NCBI RefSeq assembly: GCF_005048225.1
Contig: NZ_SUNI01000019.1
Span: forward strand, 1 to 64,000
Direction of reading: 5' to 3'
Origin: Paracoccus gahaiensis
Lineage (GTDB): Bacteria; Pseudomonadota; Alphaproteobacteria; Rhodobacterales; Rhodobacteraceae
DNA length: 64,000 nucleotides
The notes below the pieces were generated by a model. The model was not told the DNA's origin. It made no database searches and was given only the letters and a program-made list of their open reading frames with translations. The position numbers were made by a program, and so were the translations under genes. Below, piece after piece: positions 45,872 through 54,388 of this stretch; position 1 is the stretch's first letter; each line of letters starts with the position of its first letter.

Positions 45872-46669
45872 ATGAAGATGGCCGAAATTACCCCCGATGC
45901 AATCCGCCTGCGCCCCTCTCATATGGGGCGCACGGTGCTGGTCACCGGGGCCGCGCGCGGCATTGGGCGGGCCATCGCCCGAGCCTTCGTCGAACGCCAC
46001 GCGACCGTTGCAATCTGCGATCTGGACCCGGCGGCGGTAACTGACACCTGCACGCAGCTGAACGCCAATGGGCCGGGGCGTGCCGTGCCTTTGCCCTGCG
46101 ATGTCAGCGATTATGACGGGCTGGAGGCAGCGCTGCGCGCCTCGGGTCTAGACTTTGATACCATCGTGAATAATGCGGGCATCTCGCCCAAGACCGACGG
46201 GGTCGCGCTGAAGGTCTGGCAGATGCCGCCAGATGAATGGCGCCGTGTTGTGGATGTGAACCTGACCGGCAGCTTTAACACCATCCGAGCGCTGTCGCCT
46301 GCCATGGTACAGGCGCAGAAAGGCTGGATCGTGAACACCTCTTCGGTGGCAGGCAAGACCTATTCACCGGTTGTGGCCTGTCATTATGCCGCGACCAAAT
46401 CGGCGATCATCGGGTTCACCAAGCATCTAGCCGCCGAACTGGGCCCCTATTCTATCCGTGTGAATGCCATGGCACCGGGCAGGATCGAGACACCTATGGT
46501 CGCGGGCGTCGCACCTGAAGTGAATGCCGAACAGGTCCGCCTGACCCCCATGGGCCGTTTGGGCGCATCAGCCGAGGTCGCGGATGTGGCACTGTGGCTG
46601 ACCTCGACCGAATCCAGTTTCGTCACCGGCCAGACCATCGACGTGGCTGGCGGCTTGTACATGACCTGA
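45872..46669 (+). CDS. short-chain dehydrogenase/reductase
   Basis: A 265-residue SDR: cofactor motif TGAARGIGRAIA, NNAGIS, catalytic Ser in VNTSSVAGK, and YxxxK in CHYAATKSAI. It oxidises or reduces an alcohol/ketone. Between the importer and the AroE-like gene, it likely acts on the transported polyol or cyclic acid. Confidence 0.9.
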   Translation: MKMAEITPDAIRLRPSHMGRTVLVTGAARGIGRAIARAFVERHATVAICDLDPAAVTDTCTQLNANGPGRAVPLPCDVSDYDGLEAALRASGLDFDTIVNNAGISPKTDGVALKVWQMPPDEWRRVVDVNLTGSFNTIRALSPAMVQAQKGWIVNTSSVAGKTYSPVVACHYAATKSAIIGFTKHLAAELGPYSIRVNAMAPGRIETPMVAGVAPEVNAEQVRLTPMGRLGASAEVADVALWLTSTESSFVTGQTIDVAGGLYMT

Positions 46670-46676
46670 GGCTCAG

Positions 46677-47486
46677 ATGATCACCGGCCATACCCGCATC
46701 TACGGCATCGTCGCCGACCCCATCCATCACGTCAAAACCCCCGAGGAGATGAATGTCCATTTTGCGGCCATGGGCCATGACGGCGTGCTGGTCCCCTTTC
46801 ACGTCCGCCCGCCCGAACTGGCAGGCTTCATGGACTCACTGCGTGGGATGCAGAACTTTGCTGGGCTGATCGCAACCGTGCCGCACAAGACAGCAATGCT
46901 GGCGATTTGCGATGAGGTCGTGGGTGACGCCGCCCGCATCGGCGCCGTCAATGCCGTGCGCCGCGATCCCGATGGTCGCCTGATCGGCGCCATGCTTGAC
47001 GGACGTGGTTTTGTCAGCGGCTTGCAGGCCGAGGGCGTGAGCTTGACCGACATGGATGCCTGCCTGCTGGGCGCGGGTGGGGCGGGCGCCGCCATCGCCT
47101 TCGCACTGGCCGAGGCGGGAGTGGCGCGGCTGACCATCGTGAACCGTTCCATCGACAAGGCCCGCGATCTGGCCCGCCGCGTCAAGGACACCTATCCCGC
47201 GACCCGCGTGGATGCGGGCCTGCCCGATACCCCGCGCCGCGACCTGATCGTCAATGCGACCTCGCTTGGCCTGCGGGCGGATGATGCGCTGCCGCTGGAC
47301 GACCACGCCTTCCGCGCGGGCCAGATCGTCGCAGAGGCGATCATGGAGCCGGAACTGACCCCCCTGCTAGCGCTGGCCTACGACCGGGGTGCGCGTATCC
47401 ATTTCGGGCGCCCGATGCTTCGCCATCAGATCCGCCTGATGGCGCAGCATATGGGCGCCCTCCCCCCCTCTGATGAAAGCGCCTGA
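46677..47486 (+). CDS. shikimate dehydrogenase-like paralogue
   Basis: A 269-residue AroE-fold enzyme. The catalytic Lys71 (ATVPHKTAML) and Asp108 (AMLDGRGF) and the cofactor motif GAGGAGAAIAFALAEAG are kept. The shikimate-binding NPIxHSxSP motif, however, reads DPIHHVKTP (Val19, Thr21), so both substrate-contacting serines are replaced. It is probably a catabolic dehydrogenase for a shikimate/quinate-like or other hydroxy acid rather than the biosynthetic AroE. A GAGG site precedes the ATG. Confidence 0.85.
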   Translation: MITGHTRIYGIVADPIHHVKTPEEMNVHFAAMGHDGVLVPFHVRPPELAGFMDSLRGMQNFAGLIATVPHKTAMLAICDEVVGDAARIGAVNAVRRDPDGRLIGAMLDGRGFVSGLQAEGVSLTDMDACLLGAGGAGAAIAFALAEAGVARLTIVNRSIDKARDLARRVKDTYPATRVDAGLPDTPRRDLIVNATSLGLRADDALPLDDHAFRAGQIVAEAIMEPELTPLLALAYDRGARIHFGRPMLRHQIRLMAQHMGALPPSDESA

Positions 47487-47488
47487 TC

Positions 47489-49105
47489 ATGGCACAGAAT
47501 ATTCCCGACCACGCGCAATATGACGTGGTGATCGTTGGCGGCGGCACGGCGGGTTGCATTCTGGCCGAGGCGCTGACCCGCTCGGGCCGTCAGCGGGTGC
47601 TGCTGTGCGAGGCGGGCGGCGAGGCGCGATCCCCTTGGGTGCGCATCCCGGCGGGGTTCTACAAGCTGCTGGTGAACAAACGCTATAACTGGAGCTTCTG
47701 GAGCGCCGAGGAAGAGGCCACGAATTTCCGCCGCATCGCCATCCCGCGCGGCAAGGGTCTGGGCGGATCGACACTGATCAACGGCATGATCTATGTGCGC
47801 GGCCAGCCGCAGGATTACGACCTGTGGCAGGATCGCGGCGCGACTGGCTGGGACTGGGCAGGCGTGCTGCCCTGGTTCAAGGCGATCGAGCGGTGGGATC
47901 TGCCCGATCCCGACGACATGCGCGGCCATGACGGCCCCCTACCCATCACCGAGGTGATCGAGAAGAGCCCCATCGGCGCCGCCTTCATCGAGGCGGCCAA
48001 GGCGCAGGGCCAGCGCTTTAACCCCGATTACAACGGGCGCACGCAAGAGGGCGTCGGCTGGTATCAGGTCAACCAGTCGGGCGGCGAACGCTTTTCCGCC
48101 GACCGCGCTTGGCTAAAACCGGCGCGGGGGCGGGCGAACCTGACCGTGCTGACCGATGCCCGCGTGACCCGCATCCTTCTGGAGGGCAAGCGCGCCACTG
48201 GCATCACCCTGACGCGCAAGGGCCGCGCCCATACCGTTCTGGCAAACCGCATTGTCATGGCGGCAGGCGCGGTGCAGACGCCGCATCTGCTGGAACTGTC
48301 GGGCATCGGGGATCCGGCGCGGCTGGCTGCCGCCGGGATCGCGCCGCTGCATGACCTGCCCGGCGTGGGCGAGAATTATCTGGACCATTTCTGCACCCGT
48401 CTGAACTGGCGCGTCTCGCAAAAGGTCACGCTGAACGAGCTCACGCGCGGCCCTCGCCTATTGGGCGAGGTGCTGAAATACGCTCTGACGCGCAAGGGCG
48501 TGCTGACCTATGGCACTGGCCTGAATCATGCGTTCCTGCGCACGCGTGCCGATCTGGACCGGCCCGATGTGCAGTTCTTCTTCATGCATGCGAGTTACGC
48601 CAATGCTGCCGAACGCAAGCTGCATTCATTTCCCGGCATGACGCTTGGGGTGACGCAGCTGCGCCCGCAATCGCGCGGCTCAATCCATGCAGTGACGCCT
48701 GATCTGAACGACCAGCCCGCCATCGTGCCGAATTTTTTGGCCGAGGATATCGACCGCCAGACGATGGTCGACGGCATGAAGCTGGCTCGCGACATCATCG
48801 GGCAGGCGCCTATGGATACCTTTCGTGTGGCCGAACTGAACCCGGGCCCCGATTGCACCAGCGATGCCGACTGGCTGGCCTTTGCGCGGGCCAATGGCCA
48901 GACGATCTATCACGCGGCGGGCACCTGCCGGATGGGCACCGATCCGATGGCGGTCGTGGACCCGTCGCTGAAGGTGCACGGGCTGGACGGGCTGTTCGTC
49001 ATCGACGCCTCGGTCATGCCCGAGATGGTGTCGGGCAACACGCAGGCCGCCGTGATGATGCTGGCCGCCAAGGGCGCCGACATGATGCTGAACAATGACC
49101 GCTGA
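47489..49105 (+). CDS. GMC-family FAD oxidoreductase
   Basis: A 538-residue flavoprotein: FAD-binding VVIVGGGTAGCILAEALTRSG near the N-terminus (motif GGGTAGCILAEAL), GKGLGGSTLINGMIYVRGQP, and C-terminal catalytic-His region (YHAAGTCRMG; GNTQAAVMMLAAKGAD). It resembles choline/alcohol dehydrogenases and oxidises a primary alcohol to an aldehyde, which the next gene's enzyme could convert to an acid. It starts 2 bp after the previous stop. Confidence 0.9.
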   Translation: MAQNIPDHAQYDVVIVGGGTAGCILAEALTRSGRQRVLLCEAGGEARSPWVRIPAGFYKLLVNKRYNWSFWSAEEEATNFRRIAIPRGKGLGGSTLINGMIYVRGQPQDYDLWQDRGATGWDWAGVLPWFKAIERWDLPDPDDMRGHDGPLPITEVIEKSPIGAAFIEAAKAQGQRFNPDYNGRTQEGVGWYQVNQSGGERFSADRAWLKPARGRANLTVLTDARVTRILLEGKRATGITLTRKGRAHTVLANRIVMAAGAVQTPHLLELSGIGDPARLAAAGIAPLHDLPGVGENYLDHFCTRLNWRVSQKVTLNELTRGPRLLGEVLKYALTRKGVLTYGTGLNHAFLRTRADLDRPDVQFFFMHASYANAAERKLHSFPGMTLGVTQLRPQSRGSIHAVTPDLNDQPAIVPNFLAEDIDRQTMVDGMKLARDIIGQAPMDTFRVAELNPGPDCTSDADWLAFARANGQTIYHAAGTCRMGTDPMAVVDPSLKVHGLDGLFVIDASVMPEMVSGNTQAAVMMLAAKGADMMLNNDR

Positions 49106-49130
49106 CATGCAATCCCTGCAGGAGACTCCG

Positions 49131-50564
49131 ATGTATCCCGACCTGACCTTGATCGTGGGCGGCCAAGACCGCCGCGATGGCACCGCTGGAACCCTTACCC
49201 TGACCGATCCCTCGGACGGATCGTTGTTGACTACCGCGCCGCGCGCCGGCCGGGCCGAGGCCGAAGAGGCCGTGATCGCCGCCGAAGAAGGCAGCGCCGA
49301 ATGGGCCGCCTTGTCGGCCTTCGAGCGCGCCAAGATCATGCGCCGTGCCGCCGATATCATGCGCGAGCGCGCTGATGAGGCCGCCCGGATCATGTCGCAG
49401 GAACAGGGCAAGCCCTTGACCGAGGCGCGCGGCGAATGGATGGGGTCTGCCGATCTGCTGGACTGGTTCGCCGAGGAAGGGCGCCGCGTTTATGGCCGGG
49501 TCGTCCCCTCGCGCGCGCCCGACATCCAGATACAGGTGCTGCGTCATCCCATCGGCCCGGTCGCGGCCTTCACGCCGTGGAACTTCCCGGCATGGAACAC
49601 AATGCAAAAGGTGGCGCCCGCCCTTGGCGCGGGCTGCGCGGTGGTGGTCAAGCCCGCATCCGACACGCCGGGCACGGCATGGCTGATCGGCAAATGCCTG
49701 CTCCAGGCGGGGCTGCCCCCGCGCGCCATCTCGGTCCTGTGGGGGGCGACCTCGGATCTGTCGGACGCGCTGATCGCGGCGCCGCAGATCCGCAAGGTCT
49801 CGCTGACCGGATCGGCACGGGTGGGGCGCATCGTGGCCGCCAGCGCGGGCGCGCATCTGAAGAAGGTGACGATGGAGCTGGGCGGCCACGGCCCGGTGAT
49901 CGTGGCCGAGGATGCCGATTTGGACCAGCTGATCCCGCTGGCCGTGCAATGGAAATTCCGCAATTGCGGTCAGGTCTGCGTCTCGCCCACCCGCTTCATC
50001 GTCGATGCCAGCATCCATGACGAGTTCGTCCGCCGCTTTGCCGAGGCCGCCGCCGCTCTGAAGGTGGGCCGGGGGGTGGACGAGGGTGTTCAGATGGGAC
50101 CGCTGACCTCGGCCAGCCAATTGGGCACCGTGTCGGACATGGTCGAGGATGCTGTGGCCAAGGGCGCCCGGATCGAGACCGGCGGCCATCGCATCGGCGA
50201 GACGGGCAATTTCTATGCCCCCACAATCCTGTCGGGCATGTCCGACACCATGCTGGCCATGACCGAGGAACCCTTCGGCCCGCTCGCGCTGGTCATCCGG
50301 GTGCCCGATCTGGACGCCGCGATTGCCGAGGCGAACCGACTGCCGGTGGGTCTGGGCGCTTATCTCTTCACGGGGCGGCTGGCAACGTTGCATCAGGTGC
50401 AAAGCCGCGTGCAGACAGGCATGCTGGGCGTCAACCATTTCGCGCTGGCCCTGCCGGAAACCCCCTTTGGCGGGGTGCGCGACTCAGGCTTCGGGTCCGA
50501 GGGCGGGTCCGAGGGGATCGAGGCTTATCTGACCAGCATGACCGTCACCGCCCGGATGATCTGA
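49131..50564 (+). CDS. NAD(P)-dependent aldehyde dehydrogenase
   Basis: A 477-residue ALDH (succinate-semialdehyde/glycolaldehyde dehydrogenase type): TPWNFPAWNTMQKVAPALGA, SLTGSARVGRIV, Glu in TMELGGHGPVIV, catalytic Cys in RNCGQVCVSPTRF and C-terminal EPFGPLALV. The ATG at 49131 follows CAGGAG; a longer frame from 49095 is less likely. It is the last intact gene of the operon and pairs naturally with the GMC oxidoreductase. Confidence 0.9.
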   Translation: MYPDLTLIVGGQDRRDGTAGTLTLTDPSDGSLLTTAPRAGRAEAEEAVIAAEEGSAEWAALSAFERAKIMRRAADIMRERADEAARIMSQEQGKPLTEARGEWMGSADLLDWFAEEGRRVYGRVVPSRAPDIQIQVLRHPIGPVAAFTPWNFPAWNTMQKVAPALGAGCAVVVKPASDTPGTAWLIGKCLLQAGLPPRAISVLWGATSDLSDALIAAPQIRKVSLTGSARVGRIVAASAGAHLKKVTMELGGHGPVIVAEDADLDQLIPLAVQWKFRNCGQVCVSPTRFIVDASIHDEFVRRFAEAAAALKVGRGVDEGVQMGPLTSASQLGTVSDMVEDAVAKGARIETGGHRIGETGNFYAPTILSGMSDTMLAMTEEPFGPLALVIRVPDLDAAIAEANRLPVGLGAYLFTGRLATLHQVQSRVQTGMLGVNHFALALPETPFGGVRDSGFGSEGGSEGIEAYLTSMTVTARMI

Positions 50565-50620
50565 CGCCAAACGGTTGGGGGCCGCGGTGAATGCCCCCGA
50601 CCGCCGCGCCTTGGCCACGG

Positions 50621-51160
50621 TTAGCGTAGCAGGATCGCGCGGAAATCGTTCACGTTGGTGCCGGTGGGACCGGGGCTGAACAGATCGCCAAGCGCGTCGA
50701 AACCCGTCCAACTGTCATGGCCCCGCAGCATGGCGCGCGGGTCTAGCCCGGCCTGCCGCAGCCGCGCGCAGGTGGTGCCGTCAGCAAAGGCGCCGGCATT
50801 CGCCTCGGTCCCGTCAATGCCATCGGTATCAGCGGCCAGCGCGTCGAACCGCATCCCCTCGGACGCCAGCGCAAGCGACAAAAGGAACTCGCAGTTGCGC
50901 CCGCCACGCCCCCCCTTGCCCGTCAGGGTCACGGTCGCCTTTCCGCCCGACAGGATCAGGATGGCGCGCGCGAAGGGGCGGTCGCGCAGCGCGACCTCGC
51001 GCAGGATCGCGCCATCACGCGGCCCAAATCGGCAGTCTCGCCCTCGATGCTGTCGGACAGGATCGCGACGTGCATGGCTGCGATTCTAAGTGCCGCCTCC
51101 AGCGAGATGCGGGCCGACGCCACACCGCGATGCTTGAAACCGTCGAAGCCTAGGTCCCCC
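50621..51160 (-). pseudogene. glycerate 2-kinase (TtuD/MOFRL) remnant
   Basis: Read leftward, the C-terminal MOFRL domain of a glycerate kinase is clear ([25 protein letters not shown] region, seen as [47 protein letters not shown]). The frame shifts at about 51001-51018: upstream codons ([32 protein letters not shown]) continue in another frame. The N-terminal two thirds of the gene are absent. It lies exactly between the long operon and the kinase-regulator module, so it marks a junction. Confidence 0.85.
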
Positions 51161-51206
51161 TCAAGCTACGATGAAAATTTCAAGCTTCATGACTGCTTCA
51201 CGCCCG

Positions 51207-51212
51207 TTGACA
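51207..51212 (+). promoter_or_regulatory. candidate -35 element
   Basis: TTGACA lies 15-17 bp upstream of the GAAACGTTTC operator, which would cover the -10 region. The -10 itself is not well conserved. It probably serves the rightward kinase operon, so a bound regulator would block polymerase. Confidence 0.45.
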
Positions 51213-51227
51213 GAGCACTCGATTTTT

Positions 51228-51243
51228 GGTGAAACGTTTCAAT
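51228..51243. promoter_or_regulatory. LacI-type operator, right-facing module arm
   Basis: GGTGAAACGTTTCAAT contains the perfect 12-bp palindrome TGAAACGTTTCA and matches the site at 59152-59167 at 14 of 16 positions. It is 62 bp upstream of the LacI-PfkB start codon. Confidence 0.85.
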
Positions 51244-51305
51244 CGAAATCCGCATATCTCGCGTGATCTCGATATTTCGAGTATAGTGGGGCTTGTAGCC
51301 GGATC

Positions 51306-52514
51306 ATGGTGAATGCGGGAACAGGCAAACATCGCCGACGGGCGACAATCCGAGAAGTCGCGCAATTGGCGGGCGTCTCTGTAGGCACAGTGTCGCATGT
51401 ACTGACTAGTTCAAAGGCTGTTTCAGAGTCCTCGCGCGCAGCAGTCTTAAAGGCCGTTGAAAAGCTGAACTATCAGCCAAATAGCTTGGCCCGTTCGTTG
51501 ATTGCGAGGAGGTCAAGGGTTCAGCGCGAGGATCAGACCGAACGACCTCGTTTGGTTACCGTGGGATATCTTTCAATCGACTACATGGTGCACCTTGATC
51601 ACGCTCCCCAATCTGGCGACCGCGTAACTTCGAAATCGATCGAAAAAATGTTGGGTGGCCCGGCTGCAAATGTCGCCGCATTCGCGGCAGGGCTGGGCAA
51701 GCCCTTCGAACTAAATGTCGAGATTGTCACCCATTTTGGAAGTGATGCCGACAGTCTGTGGGCTCTGGAGGAATTGGAGCGCCAGAAGATCGACACCAGC
51801 AGCGCTCGCCAGCAGCCTAATGAGCGACTGTCGCGTTGCATTGTGTTGGTCGAGGGCGACGGTCAGCGCACGATCATTAACGAACCTTTAACGGTTCCCG
51901 TGGAGTTTCTGGCACGCCACCTCGAAGGGCGAGTAACCGGCCTTGCACCGGTTTGCGTTCATTTCGACGGGTTTCATAAAGATGTCGCGTTTCGCGTAAA
52001 GAATGCACTGCAAGCAGAAGGATATTTGTTGTCGATCCACGCCGCAGGTCTGCCAGCAAGCAGTCAAAGCATCGAAGGCGCCGCCGAATTAATTCAGTCC
52101 TTTGATCTGGTTTTCTTGGACAGCAGGTGCTTCTCGCAGATTTGCGCCACATCACCCGAATTGTCGCAACAGCCGGAGCACATCTTTAATTCTGCCAGCT
52201 CGCCCCGATGTCGTGCAGTGATTGTAACGCGCGGAGCAAAAGGGGCGATGCTCTTACGCCCGGGCCATGCGCCACTGATCTTACACGCACAAGCGACCAA
52301 AGTCATCGACGCCACCGGTGCCGGAGACGCCTTTGTCGGTCTTTTTCTGGGCAGCTGGCTTGCCCAAGATGATCTCGAGGCAGCACTTGGTCATGCCGTA
52401 CGGGGTGCCAGCCTGTCCTTGATGGCTTTGGGTGCCCAAGGGCGGCTTGCGGTCGCCGCCGATGTAATGACCCCCTTTGAAAGGGGCATGGCGGGGACGG
52501 CTTCCCGTGATTGA
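51306..52514 (+). CDS. LacI DNA-binding domain fused to PfkB sugar kinase
   Basis: A 402-residue fusion in one unbroken frame. Residues 13-66 are a LacI-type HTH and hinge (TIREVAQLAGVSVGTVSHVL; NSLARSLIARR). Residues about 84-400 are a PfkB/ribokinase domain with GGPAANVAAF at 117-126 and the catalytic DATGAGDAFVGLF at 335-347 (GAGD 338-341). A normal LacI protein has a periplasmic-binding-like sensor here instead. I infer that it represses both arms of this module through the GAAACGTTTC sites and senses sugar, sugar phosphate or nucleotide through the kinase fold. The active-site Asp is kept, so it might also still phosphorylate. First gene of a four-gene operon. Confidence 0.9.
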   Translation: MVNAGTGKHRRRATIREVAQLAGVSVGTVSHVLTSSKAVSESSRAAVLKAVEKLNYQPNSLARSLIARRSRVQREDQTERPRLVTVGYLSIDYMVHLDHAPQSGDRVTSKSIEKMLGGPAANVAAFAAGLGKPFELNVEIVTHFGSDADSLWALEELERQKIDTSSARQQPNERLSRCIVLVEGDGQRTIINEPLTVPVEFLARHLEGRVTGLAPVCVHFDGFHKDVAFRVKNALQAEGYLLSIHAAGLPASSQSIEGAAELIQSFDLVFLDSRCFSQICATSPELSQQPEHIFNSASSPRCRAVIVTRGAKGAMLLRPGHAPLILHAQATKVIDATGAGDAFVGLFLGSWLAQDDLEAALGHAVRGASLSLMALGAQGRLAVAADVMTPFERGMAGTASRD

Positions 52515-53430
52515 TTCGTCACATCCCCTGCTTCTCTGCGTCGGTGATATTGATATGGACCTGATCATCAAGGTTCCGCGTCCGCCGGGGCGAGACCAGA
52601 AAGTTGACGGAAGCAGGATCGCACAGACACCCGGCGGAATGGCCGCGAATGTCGCCGTTGCCGCCCGTAGATTAGGCACTGCAACCCGAATTCTAGGTGC
52701 TGTGGGTGACGATGCGATGGGGTATGAGGCAATTTCTGCCCTGAGACTTGAAGGGGTGGACTTCGCCCATATCGCCACCCGTAAGGATACGGCCACGTTT
52801 TTCTGCATCATCATGGTGGATGCCGGAGGCGAAAAAGCTTTGGTCAAGGCGCTTAGCCCGGCCTACTTGCCGCAGCTTGCAGATCTGACACCCGCCGCAT
52901 TCCGCGGCATCCGCCACGCGCATCTAACTTTTACCGAACCGGGCTTGTCGCAAAAGGCAATTGGAATGGCGCGAGACGTGGGCGCGTCGATATCCCTCGA
53001 TCTAGAGGCCGCCGACGTACCCGACGATGGTCGGGCTGTGCAGCAGCTGGCTCACGCGGTCGATATTTTGTTTACCAGTCAGCACAGCCGCACTGAGATC
53101 GAGGCGCGGATCGGTCCCCTGACCACGCGGCCCGACCAGATCATCGTCACAACGCGCGGAGATGCGGGAGCGCGTGTCGAACGCGGGTCCTTCGTACACG
53201 AGGTTTCGGGACACGCTGTCAGCGTCACCGATACTTCCGGCGCAGGAGATGCCTTTGCGGCAGCCTTCCTTCATGCCCACCTGGGGGGCGCGGACGATGC
53301 CGACGCCTTACGCTTTGCCAACGCAGCAGCCGCGCTATCGACGCGAGCGTACGGCGCACAGACTGGATCGGCTACGAAGAGCGAGGTCGAGCAATTTCTC
53401 GCAGAAAAGAACGGGGGTCATCATGGCTGA
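52507..53430 (+). CDS. PfkB-family sugar kinase
   Basis: A 307-residue kinase: CVGDIDMDLIIKV, TPGGMAANVAVAARRLG (GG 43-44, Asn48) and DTSGAGDAFAAAF (catalytic Asp248). The most likely start is GTG at 52507, overlapping the regulator's stop by 8 bp; an in-frame ATG at 52477 would overlap more. It should phosphorylate the sugar taken up by the module's importer. It is probably a tandem relative of the kinase half of the upstream fusion. Its stop overlaps the next start by 8 bp. Confidence 0.87.
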   Translation: MIDSSHPLLLCVGDIDMDLIIKVPRPPGRDQKVDGSRIAQTPGGMAANVAVAARRLGTATRILGAVGDDAMGYEAISALRLEGVDFAHIATRKDTATFFCIIMVDAGGEKALVKALSPAYLPQLADLTPAAFRGIRHAHLTFTEPGLSQKAIGMARDVGASISLDLEAADVPDDGRAVQQLAHAVDILFTSQHSRTEIEARIGPLTTRPDQIIVTTRGDAGARVERGSFVHEVSGHAVSVTDTSGAGDAFAAAFLHAHLGGADDADALRFANAAAALSTRAYGAQTGSATKSEVEQFLAEKNGGHHG

Positions 53431-54388
53431 AAAGCGGTTCGACTTTGCACAGGCGATGCTTGATCGCGGCCTGCCTGTGCCGGATGGGATCACCATGCAG
53501 GGCCTGCATGATATCGTCGATGAAGGAGTTCTTGGAGCCTCAAACCATGTGGCACTGGCGCTGCCGTTGGTTGCACGTCTGGCCGAAGCTGACCGCCCGT
53601 CGGCCCGGGACGAAGCACTAGCACTGGCTAGTTTCATCGCTGGCACGCGGGGGCTGGGCGCTCCAATCGTAGCCAATGCATTGTCTTGGCAAACATCGGG
53701 CATTGCGGATCTGCCCCTTGCTGAGGGCATAGCGACCCTCCGGACGCGCGCAGCGGAATGGGACGCGGCTGCGACCGGCCGACGGCGCGCGCTTATCACG
53801 GGTGGGCTTAAAGTTCTAACTGGCTGCCGCAATCCCTTGATCTATGATTACTCAAGCACTGTTGCGGATCTTGTACGAGAGCTGGCGCAGACTGGCGGGC
53901 TTGAGCGGATGATAATTCCCGAAAGCCGAGCAATCGACGGGGGCCGCCGCTACATGGATGCCCTACGCGACACTGATGTGCCCATCTTGTTCTTGCCGGA
54001 CGCGGCGCTGGAATACGCAGTCGCCTTATCTGATGCCGTCTTGCTTGGTGCCGAAAGCCTGACGCGGGATGGTGGGATCAGCAATACCATAGGCTCGACG
54101 CTAGCCGCGCGTGCAGCTCAGGCGCATGGCAAGCCAGTCTATGGTGCAGCCGACCTATTTAAAGTGGGCGAGCAATACGCATCCGAGGTGCCGGATCAGC
54201 CGCTGCGGGACTATGATTTCCTGCTACGCGATGGAGAATGCTGCGCGACAGATGCTCCAGAACTTGAGATCGTACCACCCCATCTGGTGACCGCTATCCT
54301 GACCGAGCTGGGCCCCGTCGCCCCGCAGAATCTGGAAGCAGCGCTCTCAAGACGCGGTACGTGCTTGGCCATCGAGGAAACCACATGA
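53423..54388 (+). CDS. eIF2B/ribose-1,5-bisphosphate isomerase-like protein
   Basis: A 321-residue protein of the IF-2B/MtnA superfamily: IIPESRAIDGGRRYMDAL (ESR at 167-169), LSDAVLLGAESLTRDGGISN and AAQAHGKPVYGAADLFKV. Enzymatic members use a Cys in a THCN-type motif and an Asp in GAD. By eye those positions are Tyr143 (IYDYSST) and Glu211 (GAES), the latter as in the non-catalytic eIF2B subunits. It may therefore be a sugar-phosphate-binding regulator, or an isomerase with a different mechanism. It is co-translated with the kinase and SIS genes. Confidence 0.8.
   Translation: MAEKRFDFAQAMLDRGLPVPDGITMQGLHDIVDEGVLGASNHVALALPLVARLAEADRPSARDEALALASFIAGTRGLGAPIVANALSWQTSGIADLPLAEGIATLRTRAAEWDAAATGRRRALITGGLKVLTGCRNPLIYDYSSTVADLVRELAQTGGLERMIIPESRAIDGGRRYMDALRDTDVPILFLPDAALEYAVALSDAVLLGAESLTRDGGISNTIGSTLAARAAQAHGKPVYGAADLFKVGEQYASEVPDQPLRDYDFLLRDGECCATDAPELEIVPPHLVTAILTELGPVAPQNLEAALSRRGTCLAIEETT

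Noticed and set aside
51306..52514. Possibility that the LacI-PfkB fusion is two genes joined by an error
   Set aside because: No stop, start with ribosome site or frame change appears between the domains, and the linker is of ordinary composition. It is kept as a fusion, although resequencing would settle it.
53162..53422. Upstream extension of the eIF2B-like frame
   Set aside because: It lies wholly inside the PfkB kinase gene. The ATG at 53423 gives a sensible N-terminus and an 8-bp overlap.
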